Assembly: GCA_016777705.1 (NCBI GenBank)
Contig: JADHQW010000001.1
Span: forward strand, 1 to 43,276
Direction of reading: 5' to 3'
Length of the DNA stretch: 43,276 bases
Source of the DNA: Alphaproteobacteria bacterium
GTDB lineage: Bacteria > Pseudomonadota > Alphaproteobacteria > Puniceispirillales > Marisalimonadaceae
How positions within the stretch are numbered: position 1 is the first letter of the stretch; each line of letters starts with the position of its first letter. Of the stretch, positions 10,443 through 19,839 are shown one piece after another. Made by a program: the position numbers and the translations under genes. Under the pieces are notes generated by a model. It had not been told where the DNA came from. It did not search any database and was given only the letters and a program-made list of their open reading frames with translations.

Positions 10443-10877
10443 ATGTTTTATTTAAAATTTATTCTGATATTGGTAATATTTTTTAATGCATCATGTAGCC
10501 AAAAAATTCAAAAAACTGGATTATCAAGTGTTAAAATTAATGAAATTAAAATTGAAGAGGGAATAACTACAAAATCAAATTTAATAAAAAAATATGGACC
10601 TCCAGTTTTTGATAGTGTTTTCAATAAAAACACTGTTTACTATGTCTCTCACGTAACAGGTTATAAAAATTTAAGTGACCGAAAAACATTAAATTTAGTT
10701 GTTTTTGAAATTACATTTAATGATAAAAATATAGTAAACAAAATTAAAAAATATAACAAATTTGATTCCAAAAATGTTAAAATTTCTAAAAAGAACTCTC
10801 TAGAAAAAAATAATACTTCAATACAATTTTGGAAAGACATAATAAATAATTTAAGAAGAAGAAATGTCGAAGACTAA
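10443..10877 (+). CDS. bamE: BamE/SmpA/OmlA-like outer-membrane assembly lipoprotein
   Basis: 144-residue predicted lipoprotein with a signal peptide (residues 1-17) and the lipobox FNASC, lipidated Cys18. The mature part has the BamE-type helix-strand segment IEEGITTKSNLIKKYGPPVF, followed by VYYVSHVTGYKNL, LVVFEITFNDKN and VNKIKKYN, matching SmpA/OmlA proteins. BamE is an accessory lipoprotein of the BAM outer-membrane protein insertion machine. It is divergent from the ubiquinol-cytochrome c chaperone gene, as in other alphaproteobacteria. Its 3' end overlaps the convergent thiL end by four bases. The Lys- and Asn-rich tail after about residue 105 is variable. Confidence 0.85.
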   Translation: MFYLKFILILVIFFNASCSQKIQKTGLSSVKINEIKIEEGITTKSNLIKKYGPPVFDSVFNKNTVYYVSHVTGYKNLSDRKTLNLVVFEITFNDKNIVNKIKKYNKFDSKNVKISKKNSLEKNNTSIQFWKDIINNLRRRNVED

Positions 10878-11809
10878 AAGTGTGAGTAAGATATCTTTTT
10901 AGGCAATTCGTTAAATCCTTTAAAATTTAAATATATTTTTTGAAATTTTTTGAAAACACCTATTTTTGTTATCTTTACATCGCACTGTTTAGAAAGATCC
11001 TCTAAACGTGATTCATTTTCCTTACAAGAAAATAATAATTCATAATCATCACCGCCATATAAAGCAGCATTTAAAAGTTCTTTTTTTTGTATAGATTTTA
11101 AAGTAGGTAATGGTAATTGATTAATATTTAGTTCTAATGATAAGTTGGAATTTATAGCTAAGTGAGTTGCGTCTTGTACAAGACCATCTGAAACATCTAT
11201 CATAGATGTTGCAATGTCTCTTAATTCGATTCCTAGCTTAACACGAGGTTGAGGAAGTAAATATTTTTGTTTAGCTTGCCTAAGATCTTTAGAATTTGAT
11301 GAATAGTTATCAAGACCTACTTTCGACAAGCCTAAATAACCAGTTACATATAAGAAATCATTGATCTTGGCTCCATTTCTTGATACTGCTTGATTAGATG
11401 GTATTTCGCCAAAAATAGTTATAGTAATATTTATATGCTTTAAAGAGGCCGTTAAGTCTCCTCCAATTAATTTTATGTTATAAGCTTCTTGATCTTCTTT
11501 TAAGCCTTTAGCAAATGCTGGTATAAAAATATTTGCTTTGTTTTTGGGAACACTTATAGATAAATTATAAAAAACAGGTTTAGCACCCATTGCGGCCATA
11601 TCAGACAAATTTACTCTTAAACATTTTTTTGCTATATCTCTAGGATTTTCATTGCCAAAAAAATGAATACCTTCAGCTAAAGTATCTGTGCTTATTACAA
11701 TATCGGTATTAAGTTTTGGTTTATATAAAGCAGCATCATTTATAAGGTTTTGAGCTTCTTTAGAAGTAAGCGGCTTAAAATATTTATTAATAAATTCAAA
11801 TTCGTTCAT
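10874..11809 (-). CDS. thiL: Thiamine-monophosphate kinase
   Basis: Phosphorylates thiamine monophosphate to the active diphosphate cofactor. The 311 residues belong to the PurM/AIR-synthase ATP-binding fold: VISTDTLAEGIHFF, RVNLSDMAAMGAKP, LIGGDLTAS, SRNGAKINDFLYVTGYLG, MIDVSDGLVQDATHLA and ALYGGDDYELLFS are all typical of ThiL. It lies downstream of nusB in the glyA-to-thiL run. No de novo thiamine genes are visible here. Confidence 0.96.
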   Translation of the reverse strand: MNEFEFINKYFKPLTSKEAQNLINDAALYKPKLNTDIVISTDTLAEGIHFFGNENPRDIAKKCLRVNLSDMAAMGAKPVFYNLSISVPKNKANIFIPAFAKGLKEDQEAYNIKLIGGDLTASLKHINITITIFGEIPSNQAVSRNGAKINDFLYVTGYLGLSKVGLDNYSSNSKDLRQAKQKYLLPQPRVKLGIELRDIATSMIDVSDGLVQDATHLAINSNLSLELNINQLPLPTLKSIQKKELLNAALYGGDDYELLFSCKENESRLEDLSKQCDVKITKIGVFKKFQKIYLNFKGFNELPKKISYSHF

Positions 11810-11824
11810 TTTATATATTTTTCG

Positions 11825-12295
11825 TCAGCTTGACAAAGAAATTTTTTCTAATATTCCGTTAGCAAAATTTGTATTTCCACCAAAAGCTTCAATAATACTA
11901 ATGTACTCATTAATAATAGTTACTTTATTAAATCGTTTTAAAAGGCATAATTCAAAAGCAGCTGATCTTAAAATAGATATCTCAGTTTTGCTTAGCCTTT
12001 CGAATGACCAATCTTTAGACAAGTTATCTGATATAATTTGATCAAGTTTTGGTAAGTTTTTTTCTACTCCTTTAATAATCAAATTAAATAAATCTCTGTC
12101 AAAACTTTTAATATTTAAACTCGATAGTACATGTATTAAATGGTTTTTTAAGTAATATTCAATAATTATGTCAATTTCATTTATTAAAAAAGAAGCCTCA
12201 TATAGAACCTGTGTAGAACAAATCCTAGAAGCTGTTTTTTTTCTTATTGATAAATGTCTAATATTATTTAATGATTTTGTTTCAAGATTTGTCAT
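11825..12295 (-). CDS. nusB: Transcription antitermination factor NusB
   Basis: All-helical RNA-binding protein that, with NusE (S10), binds boxA in rRNA leaders. Recognisable parts are RKKTASRICSTQVLYEASF at the N-terminus, the LSKDWSFERLSKTEISILRSAAFEL core and TIINEYISIIEAFGG near the end. GTG 12304 would give 159 residues; ATG 12295 (MTNLETK) gives 156 and is preferred. Either way the start lies inside the 3' end of ribH, which suggests translational coupling. ribH-nusB-thiL is the common alphaproteobacterial order. Confidence 0.94.
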   Translation of the reverse strand: MTNLETKSLNNIRHLSIRKKTASRICSTQVLYEASFLINEIDIIIEYYLKNHLIHVLSSLNIKSFDRDLFNLIIKGVEKNLPKLDQIISDNLSKDWSFERLSKTEISILRSAAFELCLLKRFNKVTIINEYISIIEAFGGNTNFANGILEKISLSS

Positions 12296-12737
12296 AGATA
12301 TCACTGTTTTTTATATCCATTAATGATAAACACGCTTCAGCGGCTCCTGCACCTTTATTTAATTTTTTGGGGTCTGACCTTTCTAATGCTTGCTTTTCAT
12401 TTTCAACAGTTAAAATTCCATTACCTATAGGAATTGAAAATTTAATTGATAAATCACACAAAGCTCTTGCTGATTCATTTGAAACAATTTCAAAATGATA
12501 AGTTTCGCCTCTAATAACACATCCAAGAGCAATATAGCCATGAATAACAGGGTTATTTTTTGATTTTTCATATATTAATTTAATCGCTGGTGCAATTTCC
12601 AAAGCACCTGGAACATATAAGAGTTTATAATCAACAGATTTTGATTTTAGGACCTTTATTGCACCCTTTATTAAATTATCTGTAATCTGTTGATAATATG
12701 GAGAACATACTAAGAGTATATTTTTATTTACTGACAT
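12282..12737 (-). CDS. ribH: 6,7-dimethyl-8-ribityllumazine synthase
   Basis: Penultimate riboflavin enzyme, joining the ribityl-pyrimidine with 3,4-dihydroxy-2-butanone 4-phosphate. The 151 residues show VPGALEIAPAIKLI (substrate-binding segment), ALGCVIRGETYHFEIVSNES with the catalytic His, and IPIGNGILTVENEKQALERS, near identical to family consensus. Ends overlapping nusB; eight bases after ribBA. Confidence 0.97.
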   Translation of the reverse strand: MSVNKNILLVCSPYYQQITDNLIKGAIKVLKSKSVDYKLLYVPGALEIAPAIKLIYEKSKNNPVIHGYIALGCVIRGETYHFEIVSNESARALCDLSIKFSIPIGNGILTVENEKQALERSDPKKLNKGAGAAEACLSLMDIKNSDIYDKS

Positions 12738-12744
12738 TGACTAA

Positions 12745-13842
12745 TTAACCTAATTTTTTCCAGTTCTTAATAGTTAATCCAAAACCATCTAAACCTATTG
12801 CAGAAGTTGAGGAGTTGTATAATACTGTCATATTTTTTACACCAAGGTCTAATAAAATTTGAGCTCCTACTCCTATATCTCTTACATTCTGACTTTCTAG
12901 GGATGGTTTAGCAATTATTTGTGAAATTTTCTTAGAAAGAGATTCAGATGAAGAATCTCTTATTAATATAATTATACCATTTTTATTTTTAGCTATTGTA
13001 TTCATAGCAAGAGATAATTCTGAGCCATTTCTTTTGCTAGATTGATCACCAAGTACATCAGAAAGCAAATCCAATGCATGAACTCTAACTAAAATAGTTT
13101 CTTTAGTATCAATAACACCTTTAACTAGAGCCATATGCTCTGAGTTATCAATTATGTTTTTAAAAACTATTATTCTCCAATCACCTCCAAATTTACTTTC
13201 TAAAATTGATTCAGATACTCTTGTAATAAACGTTTCATTTTTTCGTCTATATGAAATTAAATCTGATATAGAACCAATTTTAATATTGTGTTTTTTTGAA
13301 AATTTTATCAAATCTGGCAACCTTGCCATTTCACCATTATCATTCATTATTTCACAAATAACTCCAGATGGGTTTGAATTAGCAAGTTTGGCAATATCAA
13401 CTACAGCCTCTGTGTGCCCTGCTCTTATTAGTGTACCTCCATCTTTTGCAATGAGTGGAAAAACATGCCCAGGAGTTGTTATATCGCCACTTAATGCATA
13501 TTTATTTATTGCTGTTTTTATTGTCTGTGACCGGTCCGATGCAGAAATACCTGTTGTTACACCTTCTCTAGATTCAATCGAAACAGTAAATGCTGTTTCA
13601 AACCTGCCTTCATTCCTTCTTTCCATTAATGAAAGACCTAACTTTTCTGATTGAGACCTTGTTAAAGATAGGCAGATAAGACCTCTTCCATATTTAGCCA
13701 TAAAGTTAATAGATTCTGGTGTGGCATATTCACCTAGTACACATAAATCACCTTCATTTTCTCTATTTTCATCATCAACTAAAATAAAAATTTTACCTTC
13801 AGAAGCGTCTTTTATGACTTCTTCGATGTTAGATAATGTCAT
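12745..13842 (-). CDS. ribBA: RibB (3,4-dihydroxy-2-butanone 4-phosphate synthase) fused to a degenerate GTP cyclohydrolase II domain
   Basis: 365 residues. The N-terminal RibB domain is intact: VDDENRENEGD (22-32, metal-binding acidic loop), GISASDRSQTI (98-108), TPGHVFPL and RAGHTEAVVD (140-149). It makes the four-carbon precursor of riboflavin from ribulose 5-phosphate. The C-terminal RibA-like domain (about 205-365) keeps the fold (LVRVHALDLLSDVLGD, IGVGAQILLDLGV) but lacks the three zinc cysteines (normally SECLTGDVFGSxxCDC) and the QEGRGIGL active-site stretch, which reads DSSSESLSKK. It therefore should not be a GTP cyclohydrolase II. Similar RibB-with-inactive-RibA fusions are common in proteobacteria. 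Neighbours are ribE (33 bases before) and ribH. Confidence 0.95.
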   Translation of the reverse strand: MTLSNIEEVIKDASEGKIFILVDDENRENEGDLCVLGEYATPESINFMAKYGRGLICLSLTRSQSEKLGLSLMERRNEGRFETAFTVSIESREGVTTGISASDRSQTIKTAINKYALSGDITTPGHVFPLIAKDGGTLIRAGHTEAVVDIAKLANSNPSGVICEIMNDNGEMARLPDLIKFSKKHNIKIGSISDLISYRRKNETFITRVSESILESKFGGDWRIIVFKNIIDNSEHMALVKGVIDTKETILVRVHALDLLSDVLGDQSSKRNGSELSLAMNTIAKNKNGIIILIRDSSSESLSKKISQIIAKPSLESQNVRDIGVGAQILLDLGVKNMTVLYNSSTSAIGLDGFGLTIKNWKKLG

Positions 13843-13875
13843 TAAAACTCCAAAATTTTACTAAATTATATATTT

Positions 13876-14487
13876 TCACTTAATTTCATTAAGTCTATTT
13901 AAATATCTAGCTAAAACATCTATTTCTATATTTACACTTGTATTAACAACATAGTTTTTAAAATTAGTGTTTGACCACGTAAAAGGAATAATATTTACAC
14001 TAAAAGTATTTAAATCAACTTCATTAACTGTCAATGAAACCCCATCAATAGTAACAGAACCTTTAGAAGCTATAAATTTCAAATGATCACTATCCATAAA
14101 AAAAGAAATTTTATAAGAGCCTTCAATTTGTTGTATTGATTGAATACTTGCCGTTGTGTCGACATGCCCATAAACAAAATGCCCACCTATCTCATCGCCC
14201 ACTTTAAGTGATTTTTCAATATTAAGAATTGATCCAATTTTCCAATCAAGAAAATTAGTTTTTGACGCCGTCTCATTACTAATGTCAAAAAATAAAATAT
14301 TATTAGATATTTTTTTTAATGTTAAGCATATTCCTGAACAACATATAGAAGCCCCAATTATTAACTTTTGCTCTTTGATAGAAAGATTTGAAGTATCATT
14401 ATTTTTTAATTCAATAGATATCTCCCAATCGGCGGGATGGTCTATACTCTTTATTTCCCCAATGTGACTGATAATTCCTGTAAACAT
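13876..14487 (-). CDS. ribE: Riboflavin synthase, alpha chain
   Basis: Last riboflavin step: dismutation of two lumazines. The 203-residue protein has the tandem lumazine-binding repeats. It starts MFTGIISHIGEI; the first repeat has ICCSGICLTL and the second SVTIDGVSLTVNEV, with GDEIGGHFVYGHVD between them. Start ATG 14487 directly follows the ribD stop. Some nomenclatures call it ribC. Confidence 0.96.
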   Translation of the reverse strand: MFTGIISHIGEIKSIDHPADWEISIELKNNDTSNLSIKEQKLIIGASICCSGICLTLKKISNNILFFDISNETASKTNFLDWKIGSILNIEKSLKVGDEIGGHFVYGHVDTTASIQSIQQIEGSYKISFFMDSDHLKFIASKGSVTIDGVSLTVNEVDLNTFSVNIIPFTWSNTNFKNYVVNTSVNIEIDVLARYLNRLNEIK

Positions 14488-15594
14488 TCAATGACTTTCA
14501 TTTGATAGTTTTCTGATTTCTAATACATCATTACCAAAAGTTCTTGTTGATAAAATTTTGTAATTATTGAGATTTTCCATTTCCAAAGAATTTAATTCAT
14601 TTACAAATGGAATGCCATCGTTACCAATAATATGACCTGATCTAAATATAAGTAATTGGTCTATTAAATTCAATGACAATAAAATTGTATTCAGTTTAGA
14701 ACCACATTCAATTAATAAATTGTTAATTCCTCTATTTGCTAAATCTTTGAAGATAATATTAAAATAATCTAAATTAGAAATGTTATCTTCTAATTTTATC
14801 TTTGATACAAATTCTTTTTCATCTAGATGTTTGTTCATGTTTGATACAGAAAAAAGAACTATATCTGAATAAGGTGATTCATTATATATTTTATGGTTTT
14901 TTGATACTTTTAAATATCTATCTAATATAACTCTTAATGGGCTCCTATATTCTAGTCCTTTTAATCTGCAATCCATTAAAGGATCGTCAGAAATAATTGT
15001 AGAACTAGAAGTCAAAATTGCATCATTTTGTGATCTAATAAAATGAACATATGCGCGACTTAGACCATTTGTTATCCATTTTGACCTATTATTTTTTAAA
15101 GCTATTTTTCCATCTAATGAACAAGCTACTTTAAGTGTAATATAAGGTTTTTTATATATTAACCTTGAAAAAAAACCATTATATAACGATATACTTTCAT
15201 CTTTCATAAAATTCTCTATTACTTTTATATTATTATTTTTGAGAATTTTTATACCTTTGTTAAAAGTTCTTGAGTCCATATCAATACAACTAATATAAGC
15301 CTCAGTAATACCTGTTGTACAGATCAGTTCTGCACATGACAATCCATTTTTATTTTTGTGAGCACACGGCTCAAGGGTTAAATATATGGTTGAACCAACT
15401 AATTTTTTTTTGTTTTTAACATTATTTATTGCGTTTTCTTCAGCATGTGGTCGACCTCCTGGTGATGTTCTTCCAGAAGAAATTATATTTTCATTTTTGA
15501 CTATTACGCAACCTACAGGTGGATTCATTCCCGTAGACCCTTTAGATCTTAATGCTTCAAGTATAGCATATTTCATCCATTTATTGTGATTCAC
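14488..15594 (-). CDS. ribD: Bifunctional riboflavin deaminase/reductase RibD
   Basis: Two steps of riboflavin synthesis. The N-terminal cytidine-deaminase-fold domain shows NPPVGCVIV, the zinc site GRPHAEENAI (His and catalytic Glu) and LEPCAHKNKNGLSC with the two Cys ligands. The C-terminal reductase domain begins near residue 150 with KPYITLKVACSLDGKIALKN and ends with IFRSGHIIGNDGIPFV. GTG 15594 is the best start because NHNKWMKYAILEA matches the family's first helix; ATG 15576 would cut into it. 368 residues is normal. It heads ribD-ribE-ribBA-ribH, just after nrdR. Confidence 0.96.
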   Translation of the reverse strand: MNHNKWMKYAILEALRSKGSTGMNPPVGCVIVKNENIISSGRTSPGGRPHAEENAINNVKNKKKLVGSTIYLTLEPCAHKNKNGLSCAELICTTGITEAYISCIDMDSRTFNKGIKILKNNNIKVIENFMKDESISLYNGFFSRLIYKKPYITLKVACSLDGKIALKNNRSKWITNGLSRAYVHFIRSQNDAILTSSSTIISDDPLMDCRLKGLEYRSPLRVILDRYLKVSKNHKIYNESPYSDIVLFSVSNMNKHLDEKEFVSKIKLEDNISNLDYFNIIFKDLANRGINNLLIECGSKLNTILLSLNLIDQLLIFRSGHIIGNDGIPFVNELNSLEMENLNNYKILSTRTFGNDVLEIRKLSNESH

Positions 15595-15618
15595 AGTGAC
15601 ATATCATTCTAAATCAAT

Positions 15619-16071
15619 TTAATCTTTAATTTCTTTTTCAACAAACTTACCAAAATCACTTGCTTCTCTAAAATTTCTGTAAACAGATGCATATCTAATA
15701 TAAGCAACATTATCAATTTGAGCTAAAGCATTCATGACTAATTCTCCAATTAACTTTGAGTGAATATCATTATCACCTCTAGACTCAAGTTGTCTTACAA
15801 TACCATTTATAGCCCTTTCAATTGCGTCATCATCAGTTTGACGTTTTCTTAGTGCCATTAATAAAGATTTGGATAACTTATCTCTATCAAATGGATTTTT
15901 TTTGCCATTTCTTTTAATTACAATCAAGTCTCTCAGTTGAATTCTTTCAAAGGTTGTAAACCTTGAACCACAGCTAGAACAGAGTCTTCTTCTTCTTATT
16001 GTAGCTCCATCTTCACTAGCTCTTGAATCCTTTACTTGAGTATCTTCTTCACCACAAAAAGGGCATCTCAT
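15619..16071 (-). CDS. nrdR: Transcriptional repressor NrdR
   Basis: 150 residues with an N-terminal zinc ribbon ([17 protein letters not shown] and [18 protein letters not shown], four Cys) followed by an ATP-cone ([16 protein letters not shown] to [12 protein letters not shown]). NrdR senses adenine nucleotides and represses ribonucleotide reductase genes. A strong AGGAG precedes ATG 16071. The glyA-nrdR-ribD order is common in alphaproteobacteria. Confidence 0.97.
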   Translation of the reverse strand: MRCPFCGEEDTQVKDSRASEDGATIRRRRLCSSCGSRFTTFERIQLRDLIVIKRNGKKNPFDRDKLSKSLLMALRKRQTDDDAIERAINGIVRQLESRGDNDIHSKLIGELVMNALAQIDNVAYIRYASVYRNFREASDFGKFVEKEIKD

Positions 16072-16085
16072 TCTAATCTCCTAAA

Positions 16086-17357
16086 TTAATAAATTGGAAA
16101 TTTATCACACAAAATTTTGACTTTATCTGATATTATTTTTTCCTGTTCTGAATTAGAAATATTGTTATCAAAATGATCTAAAACGTCAGCAATAAAATTT
16201 CCAACCATCTTAAATTCATTTGTTTTAAAACCCCTTGTAGTAGCAGCTGCTGAACCAAATCTAATGCCTGAAGTAATAGTTGGTGGAAGTGGATCAAAAG
16301 GAACACCATTTTTATTACAAGTTAAACCAGAGTTTTCTAAAGCCACTTCAGCAGATGCTCCTGTTATATTTTTATCTTGTAAACTTAAAAGAACTATATG
16401 ATTATCCGTCCCTCCAGAAACTATTTTATACCCTCTTTCAATTAAGGTGTTTGATAGACATTGAGCGTTAAGAACAATGTTTTTTGCATAAAGCTTAAAT
16501 TCATCTGAAAGAGCTTCACCAAAACCAGCAGCTTTTCCTGCAATAACATGCATAAGTGGGCCACCTTGAAGTCCAGGAAATACAGCTGAATTAATTTTTT
16601 TCATTAAATCAGAATTGTTTGTTAAAATCATACCACCTCTTCCAGATCTAAGAGTTTTATGAGTTGTTGTAGTAACTATATCTGCAAATTCAATCGGATT
16701 AGGATGAGCACCACCCGCAACCAAACCAGAAAAATGAGCCATATCAACAAGCAAATACGCATTTATTTTATTAGCAATTTCTCTGAATTTTTGGAAATCT
16801 ATTATTCTTGAATATGCGGATCCACCAGCAATTATTAATTTTGGTTTATATTCAATAGATAATCTTTCAATTTCATCAAAATCTATAAGAGAATCTTCTT
16901 TTCTTACACCATATTGAATGGAGTTAAACCATTTTCCAGATAAATTAGGTTTGGCACCATGAGTTAAATGGCCACCTGCTGCTAAACTCATACCAAGAAT
17001 TGTGTCGCCTGGTTTTAAAATACCCAGAAAAACAGCTTGATTTGCTTGAGCACCTGAGTGTGGTTGAACATTAACAAAATTTGCATTAAATAATTTTTTT
17101 GCTCTATCAATTGCAAGTTGTTCAACTTCATCGACAAATTCACACCCACCATAATACCTTTTTCCTGGATAGCCTTCTGCATATTTATTTGTAAGAACAG
17201 ATCCTTGAGCTTGTAATACAGACTTGGATACAATATTTTCAGATGCTATTAATTCAATTTGGTTTTGTTGTCTATAAAGTTCCTTATCTAACATTTCTGA
17301 TAAACTGGCATCATAATTATTTATATCCTTGTTAAAAAAGCCTTCTTTATAAAACAT
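16086..17357 (-). CDS. glyA: Serine hydroxymethyltransferase
   Basis: PLP enzyme interconverting serine and glycine and feeding one-carbon units into tetrahydrofolate. The 423 residues contain [54 protein letters not shown], and TTTTHKTLR with PLP-binding Lys234, then GLQGGPLMH and SGIRFGSAA. After the Lys the usual TLRGPRGG reads TLRSGRGG, so the Gly-Pro pair is Ser-Gly (residues 238-239). The remaining family residues are intact. Start ATG 17357 has AGGGA upstream. There is no room for a glycine riboswitch in the 27-base gap to rpiB. Confidence 0.98.
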   Translation of the reverse strand: MFYKEGFFNKDINNYDASLSEMLDKELYRQQNQIELIASENIVSKSVLQAQGSVLTNKYAEGYPGKRYYGGCEFVDEVEQLAIDRAKKLFNANFVNVQPHSGAQANQAVFLGILKPGDTILGMSLAAGGHLTHGAKPNLSGKWFNSIQYGVRKEDSLIDFDEIERLSIEYKPKLIIAGGSAYSRIIDFQKFREIANKINAYLLVDMAHFSGLVAGGAHPNPIEFADIVTTTTHKTLRSGRGGMILTNNSDLMKKINSAVFPGLQGGPLMHVIAGKAAGFGEALSDEFKLYAKNIVLNAQCLSNTLIERGYKIVSGGTDNHIVLLSLQDKNITGASAEVALENSGLTCNKNGVPFDPLPPTITSGIRFGSAAATTRGFKTNEFKMVGNFIADVLDHFDNNISNSEQEKIISDKVKILCDKFPIY

Positions 17358-17384
17358 TTTAAATTCCCTACTTGTATTTTCTGT

Positions 17385-17813
17385 TTAAATTTTTTTAACT
17401 CTTAATAAATGTCTTCCCTTTTCAAATTTAGTATTTAAAAATTCGAAAACAATCTCTTTTGATAATTCTTCTGTTAAAATTCTACCACCTAAAGCTAACA
17501 CATTTGCATCATTATGTTTTCTGCTCTTTGAAGCCATTTCAACAGAAGTGCATAAAGCTGCTCTAACATGAGAAAATCTATTCGCTGCCATAGAAATTCC
17601 TATTCCAGTTCCACAAAACAACAACCCAAATGAATTATTATTATTTTCTATTTTACTTGCTAACAATTTAGCGTAATCGGGATAATCTACAGCATCTAGA
17701 GAAGAACAACCTAAATCCTCAATTTTTATCTTATTATTAATCAAGTATTTTTTTATAGTTTCTTTTAGAGAAAATCCACCATGATCAGAAGCTAAAAATA
17801 TTATTTTATTCAT
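17385..17813 (-). CDS. rpiB: Ribose-5-phosphate isomerase B
   Basis: Interconverts ribose 5-phosphate and ribulose 5-phosphate. The 142 residues match the RpiB/LacAB family: FLASDHGGFSLKE (Asp10, His11), VDYPDYAKLLASKI, FGLLFCGTGIGISMAANR with catalytic Cys67, and VRAALC. It precedes glyA in the leftward run. Its product supplies ribulose 5-phosphate, the RibB substrate encoded a few genes downstream. Confidence 0.95.
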   Translation of the reverse strand: MNKIIFLASDHGGFSLKETIKKYLINNKIKIEDLGCSSLDAVDYPDYAKLLASKIENNNNSFGLLFCGTGIGISMAANRFSHVRAALCTSVEMASKSRKHNDANVLALGGRILTEELSKEIVFEFLNTKFEKGRHLLRVKKI

Positions 17814-17915
17814 ATTAATAAAACCATGCCTAGAAAAGATTATATAAATTAACTACCTCAGAAAGTTAGAAAATTCAATTTCAAAATTAAAAATAAAGTT
17901 TAAGAGTAGCCGCAA

Positions 17916-18158
17916 TTAAAAATTTTGAATGATAAGAAATAAATATTCAGTTTTAACTAACCAATATATTAAGTATGTTGGAAATAATGAAACTATAGTA
18001 CAAAGTAAGACTTTAAGTTTTAAATGTGTCTTGGTTGGAGCTGAATTTGCGTTACCTAATTCTAAATTTCTAGAAACATTTATTCCTATTGGTAAAGACA
18101 TGAAAAATACAATCATCCATACCATTAAGTATACTAAAAAAATTGATACTAAGCTCAT
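17916..18158 (-). CDS. DUF1467 family membrane protein
   Basis: 80 residues with two hydrophobic helices: LVSIFLVYLMVWMIVFFMSL at the N-terminus, then PIGINVSRN, a polar link with NSAPTKTHLKLKV, and a second helix TIVSLFPTYLIYWLV. This is the DUF1467 pattern (LPxGv, then GAPxxxxLxxK). An AGGAG precedes ATG 18158, only nine bases after the RNase J stop. The family commonly follows RNase J in alphaproteobacteria. Function unknown. A frame on the opposite strand over the same bases shows no family match and was rejected. Confidence 0.88.
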   Translation of the reverse strand: MSLVSIFLVYLMVWMIVFFMSLPIGINVSRNLELGNANSAPTKTHLKLKVLLCTIVSLFPTYLIYWLVKTEYLFLIIQNF

Positions 18159-18167
18159 TTAATCTCC

Positions 18168-19823
18168 TTAAACCCTAATTAAATGCACATTCATTGAAGG
18201 TCTTTTATGGAATAATGCCTTAAAATCTTTTCTAATATTTTTTTTGATATAATCACAAATTTCCTCATCAGAATCTTTGTTTTGAAAATTATCGTTATTA
18301 AAAATAGTTTCAATTTTTAAAGAACAGTCTAATAAAAAATCTTCTATATTATTTCTATCAGACACTCCTGTCTGTGTTATTTGTGGAGGTGAAATTATGT
18401 ATCCATCCATATCAATTACAATTGAGATATGAACAAAGCCATTCCATAGTGTATGTCTTCTGGACACAAACCTATCATTATCAATAGGAACTACATCACC
18501 ACCATCAAAAACATTTGTTATGAATTTTTTTGTATCTAAAACGGTCGGAGATAAACCATTTAATTTTATAATATCTCCATTTTTGGGTTTAATTACGTTA
18601 GGAACTTGACAATCATTAGCTAATTTAGCATGTGCTTCAATATGTTTTCTTGTGCCATGAACAGGTATTGAAATTTTAGGCTTTATAAAAGAATACATTT
18701 CTATTAGCTCATCTCGAGATGGATGACCAGATACATGGATATCTGCATCTTCATCTGTAATTAATTCTACGCCGTTATCAAGAAATCTATTCTGTACCTT
18801 TAATATAGCATTCTCGTTGCCAGGAATCTTTCTACTTGAAAAAATTATAGTATCCCCTTTTATTAAATTGACAAATTTGTCAGTATTTCTAGAGATTCTT
18901 GACAATGCTGAATTTGGTTCACCTTGAGAACCAGTAGCAATTACTAAAACGTTAGACCGAGAAATCACTTTAAAATCTTTTAAAGTCAAAAAATCTGGAA
19001 CATGTTTTAAGTAACCAACCTCTTTAGCAGCGTCTATAGCTCTAAGTAAAGATCTGCCTATGACTAAAATTGAACGATCTGTCTTTAAAGCTATATCTAA
19101 AATCGATTTAACTCTACTAATATTTGAAGAAAAGCATGTAATAAGGACAGCGCCTTGTTTATCTTTAACTACTTTGTACAAACCTTCATAAGCAAAATCT
19201 TCGGAAGGCGTTTTTCCTTTAACTAAAGAATTGGTTGAATCACAAATCATTGCTAAAACACCATTATTCCCTAATGAACGATAAGTATCAAAATCAAAAT
19301 TTTCATTTAAATTTTTTGCTTGTTCTAATTTCCAATCACCTGAATGAAAAATATTTCCTTCTTTAGTTGATATTAAAAATGATACTGGATCTGGAATTGA
19401 ATGAGATGTTTGAATAGTGTTAATTATAAAATCACCTAGTTTTAGCTTTTTACCTATAGAAAGGACATTCAGAACTAGTTTTGTATTATTATTACTTTCT
19501 CTTAATTTTCTCTTAAGTAAAGCAATTGTAAAAGCAGTCCCCCATATGGGGCAATTAATTTTATCAGCAAAATAAGGTATTGCTCCTATATGGTCTTCAT
19601 GACCATGAGTTAACAAAATACCTAAAAACTTATCACCTAAAGACTGAATAAAATCAAAATCAGGCAGTAACACATCAATACCTAAATCAGTTTCATCAGG
19701 AAATGATATTCCTAAATCAACTAAAATCCATTTATCTTGATAATGATACAAATTTGCATTCATTCCAATTTCCTCAGAGCCACCAACAGGTAGAAATAAC
19801 AAATCTGAATTAACCCAACTCAT
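18168..19823 (-). CDS. rnj: Ribonuclease J
   Basis: Metallo-beta-lactamase/beta-CASP RNase acting in mRNA turnover and RNA 5'-end processing. The 551 residues contain the zinc site LTHGHEDHIGAIPY (His73, His75, Asp77, His78), IFHSGDWKLE, MICDSTNSLVKG, the beta-CASP region with IATGSQGEPNSAL, HVSGHPSRDELIEM and IPVHGTRKH. These are typical of RNase J. It follows coaX by 16 bases and is translated just ahead of DUF1467. Confidence 0.96.
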   Translation of the reverse strand: MSWVNSDLLFLPVGGSEEIGMNANLYHYQDKWILVDLGISFPDETDLGIDVLLPDFDFIQSLGDKFLGILLTHGHEDHIGAIPYFADKINCPIWGTAFTIALLKRKLRESNNNTKLVLNVLSIGKKLKLGDFIINTIQTSHSIPDPVSFLISTKEGNIFHSGDWKLEQAKNLNENFDFDTYRSLGNNGVLAMICDSTNSLVKGKTPSEDFAYEGLYKVVKDKQGAVLITCFSSNISRVKSILDIALKTDRSILVIGRSLLRAIDAAKEVGYLKHVPDFLTLKDFKVISRSNVLVIATGSQGEPNSALSRISRNTDKFVNLIKGDTIIFSSRKIPGNENAILKVQNRFLDNGVELITDEDADIHVSGHPSRDELIEMYSFIKPKISIPVHGTRKHIEAHAKLANDCQVPNVIKPKNGDIIKLNGLSPTVLDTKKFITNVFDGGDVVPIDNDRFVSRRHTLWNGFVHISIVIDMDGYIISPPQITQTGVSDRNNIEDFLLDCSLKIETIFNNDNFQNKDSDEEICDYIKKNIRKDFKALFHKRPSMNVHLIRV

Positions 19824-19839
19824 TTAAAACCCTTTTATC

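Noticed and set aside
13154-13654. 166-residue frame on the plus strand inside ribBA
   Set aside because: It is the reverse-strand shadow of a well-conserved RibB domain.
13843-15618. FMN riboswitch for the riboflavin genes
   Set aside because: Gaps between nrdR, ribD, ribE and ribBA are at most 33 bases, too short for the aptamer, and no conserved core is visible.
17358-17384. Glycine riboswitch before glyA
   Set aside because: Only 27 bases separate glyA from rpiB, so no aptamer can fit.
17929-18162. 77-residue frame on the plus strand opposite the DUF1467 gene
   Set aside because: The minus-strand frame has a strong ribosome binding site, DUF1467 motifs and the expected RNase J neighbour; the plus frame has no family resemblance.
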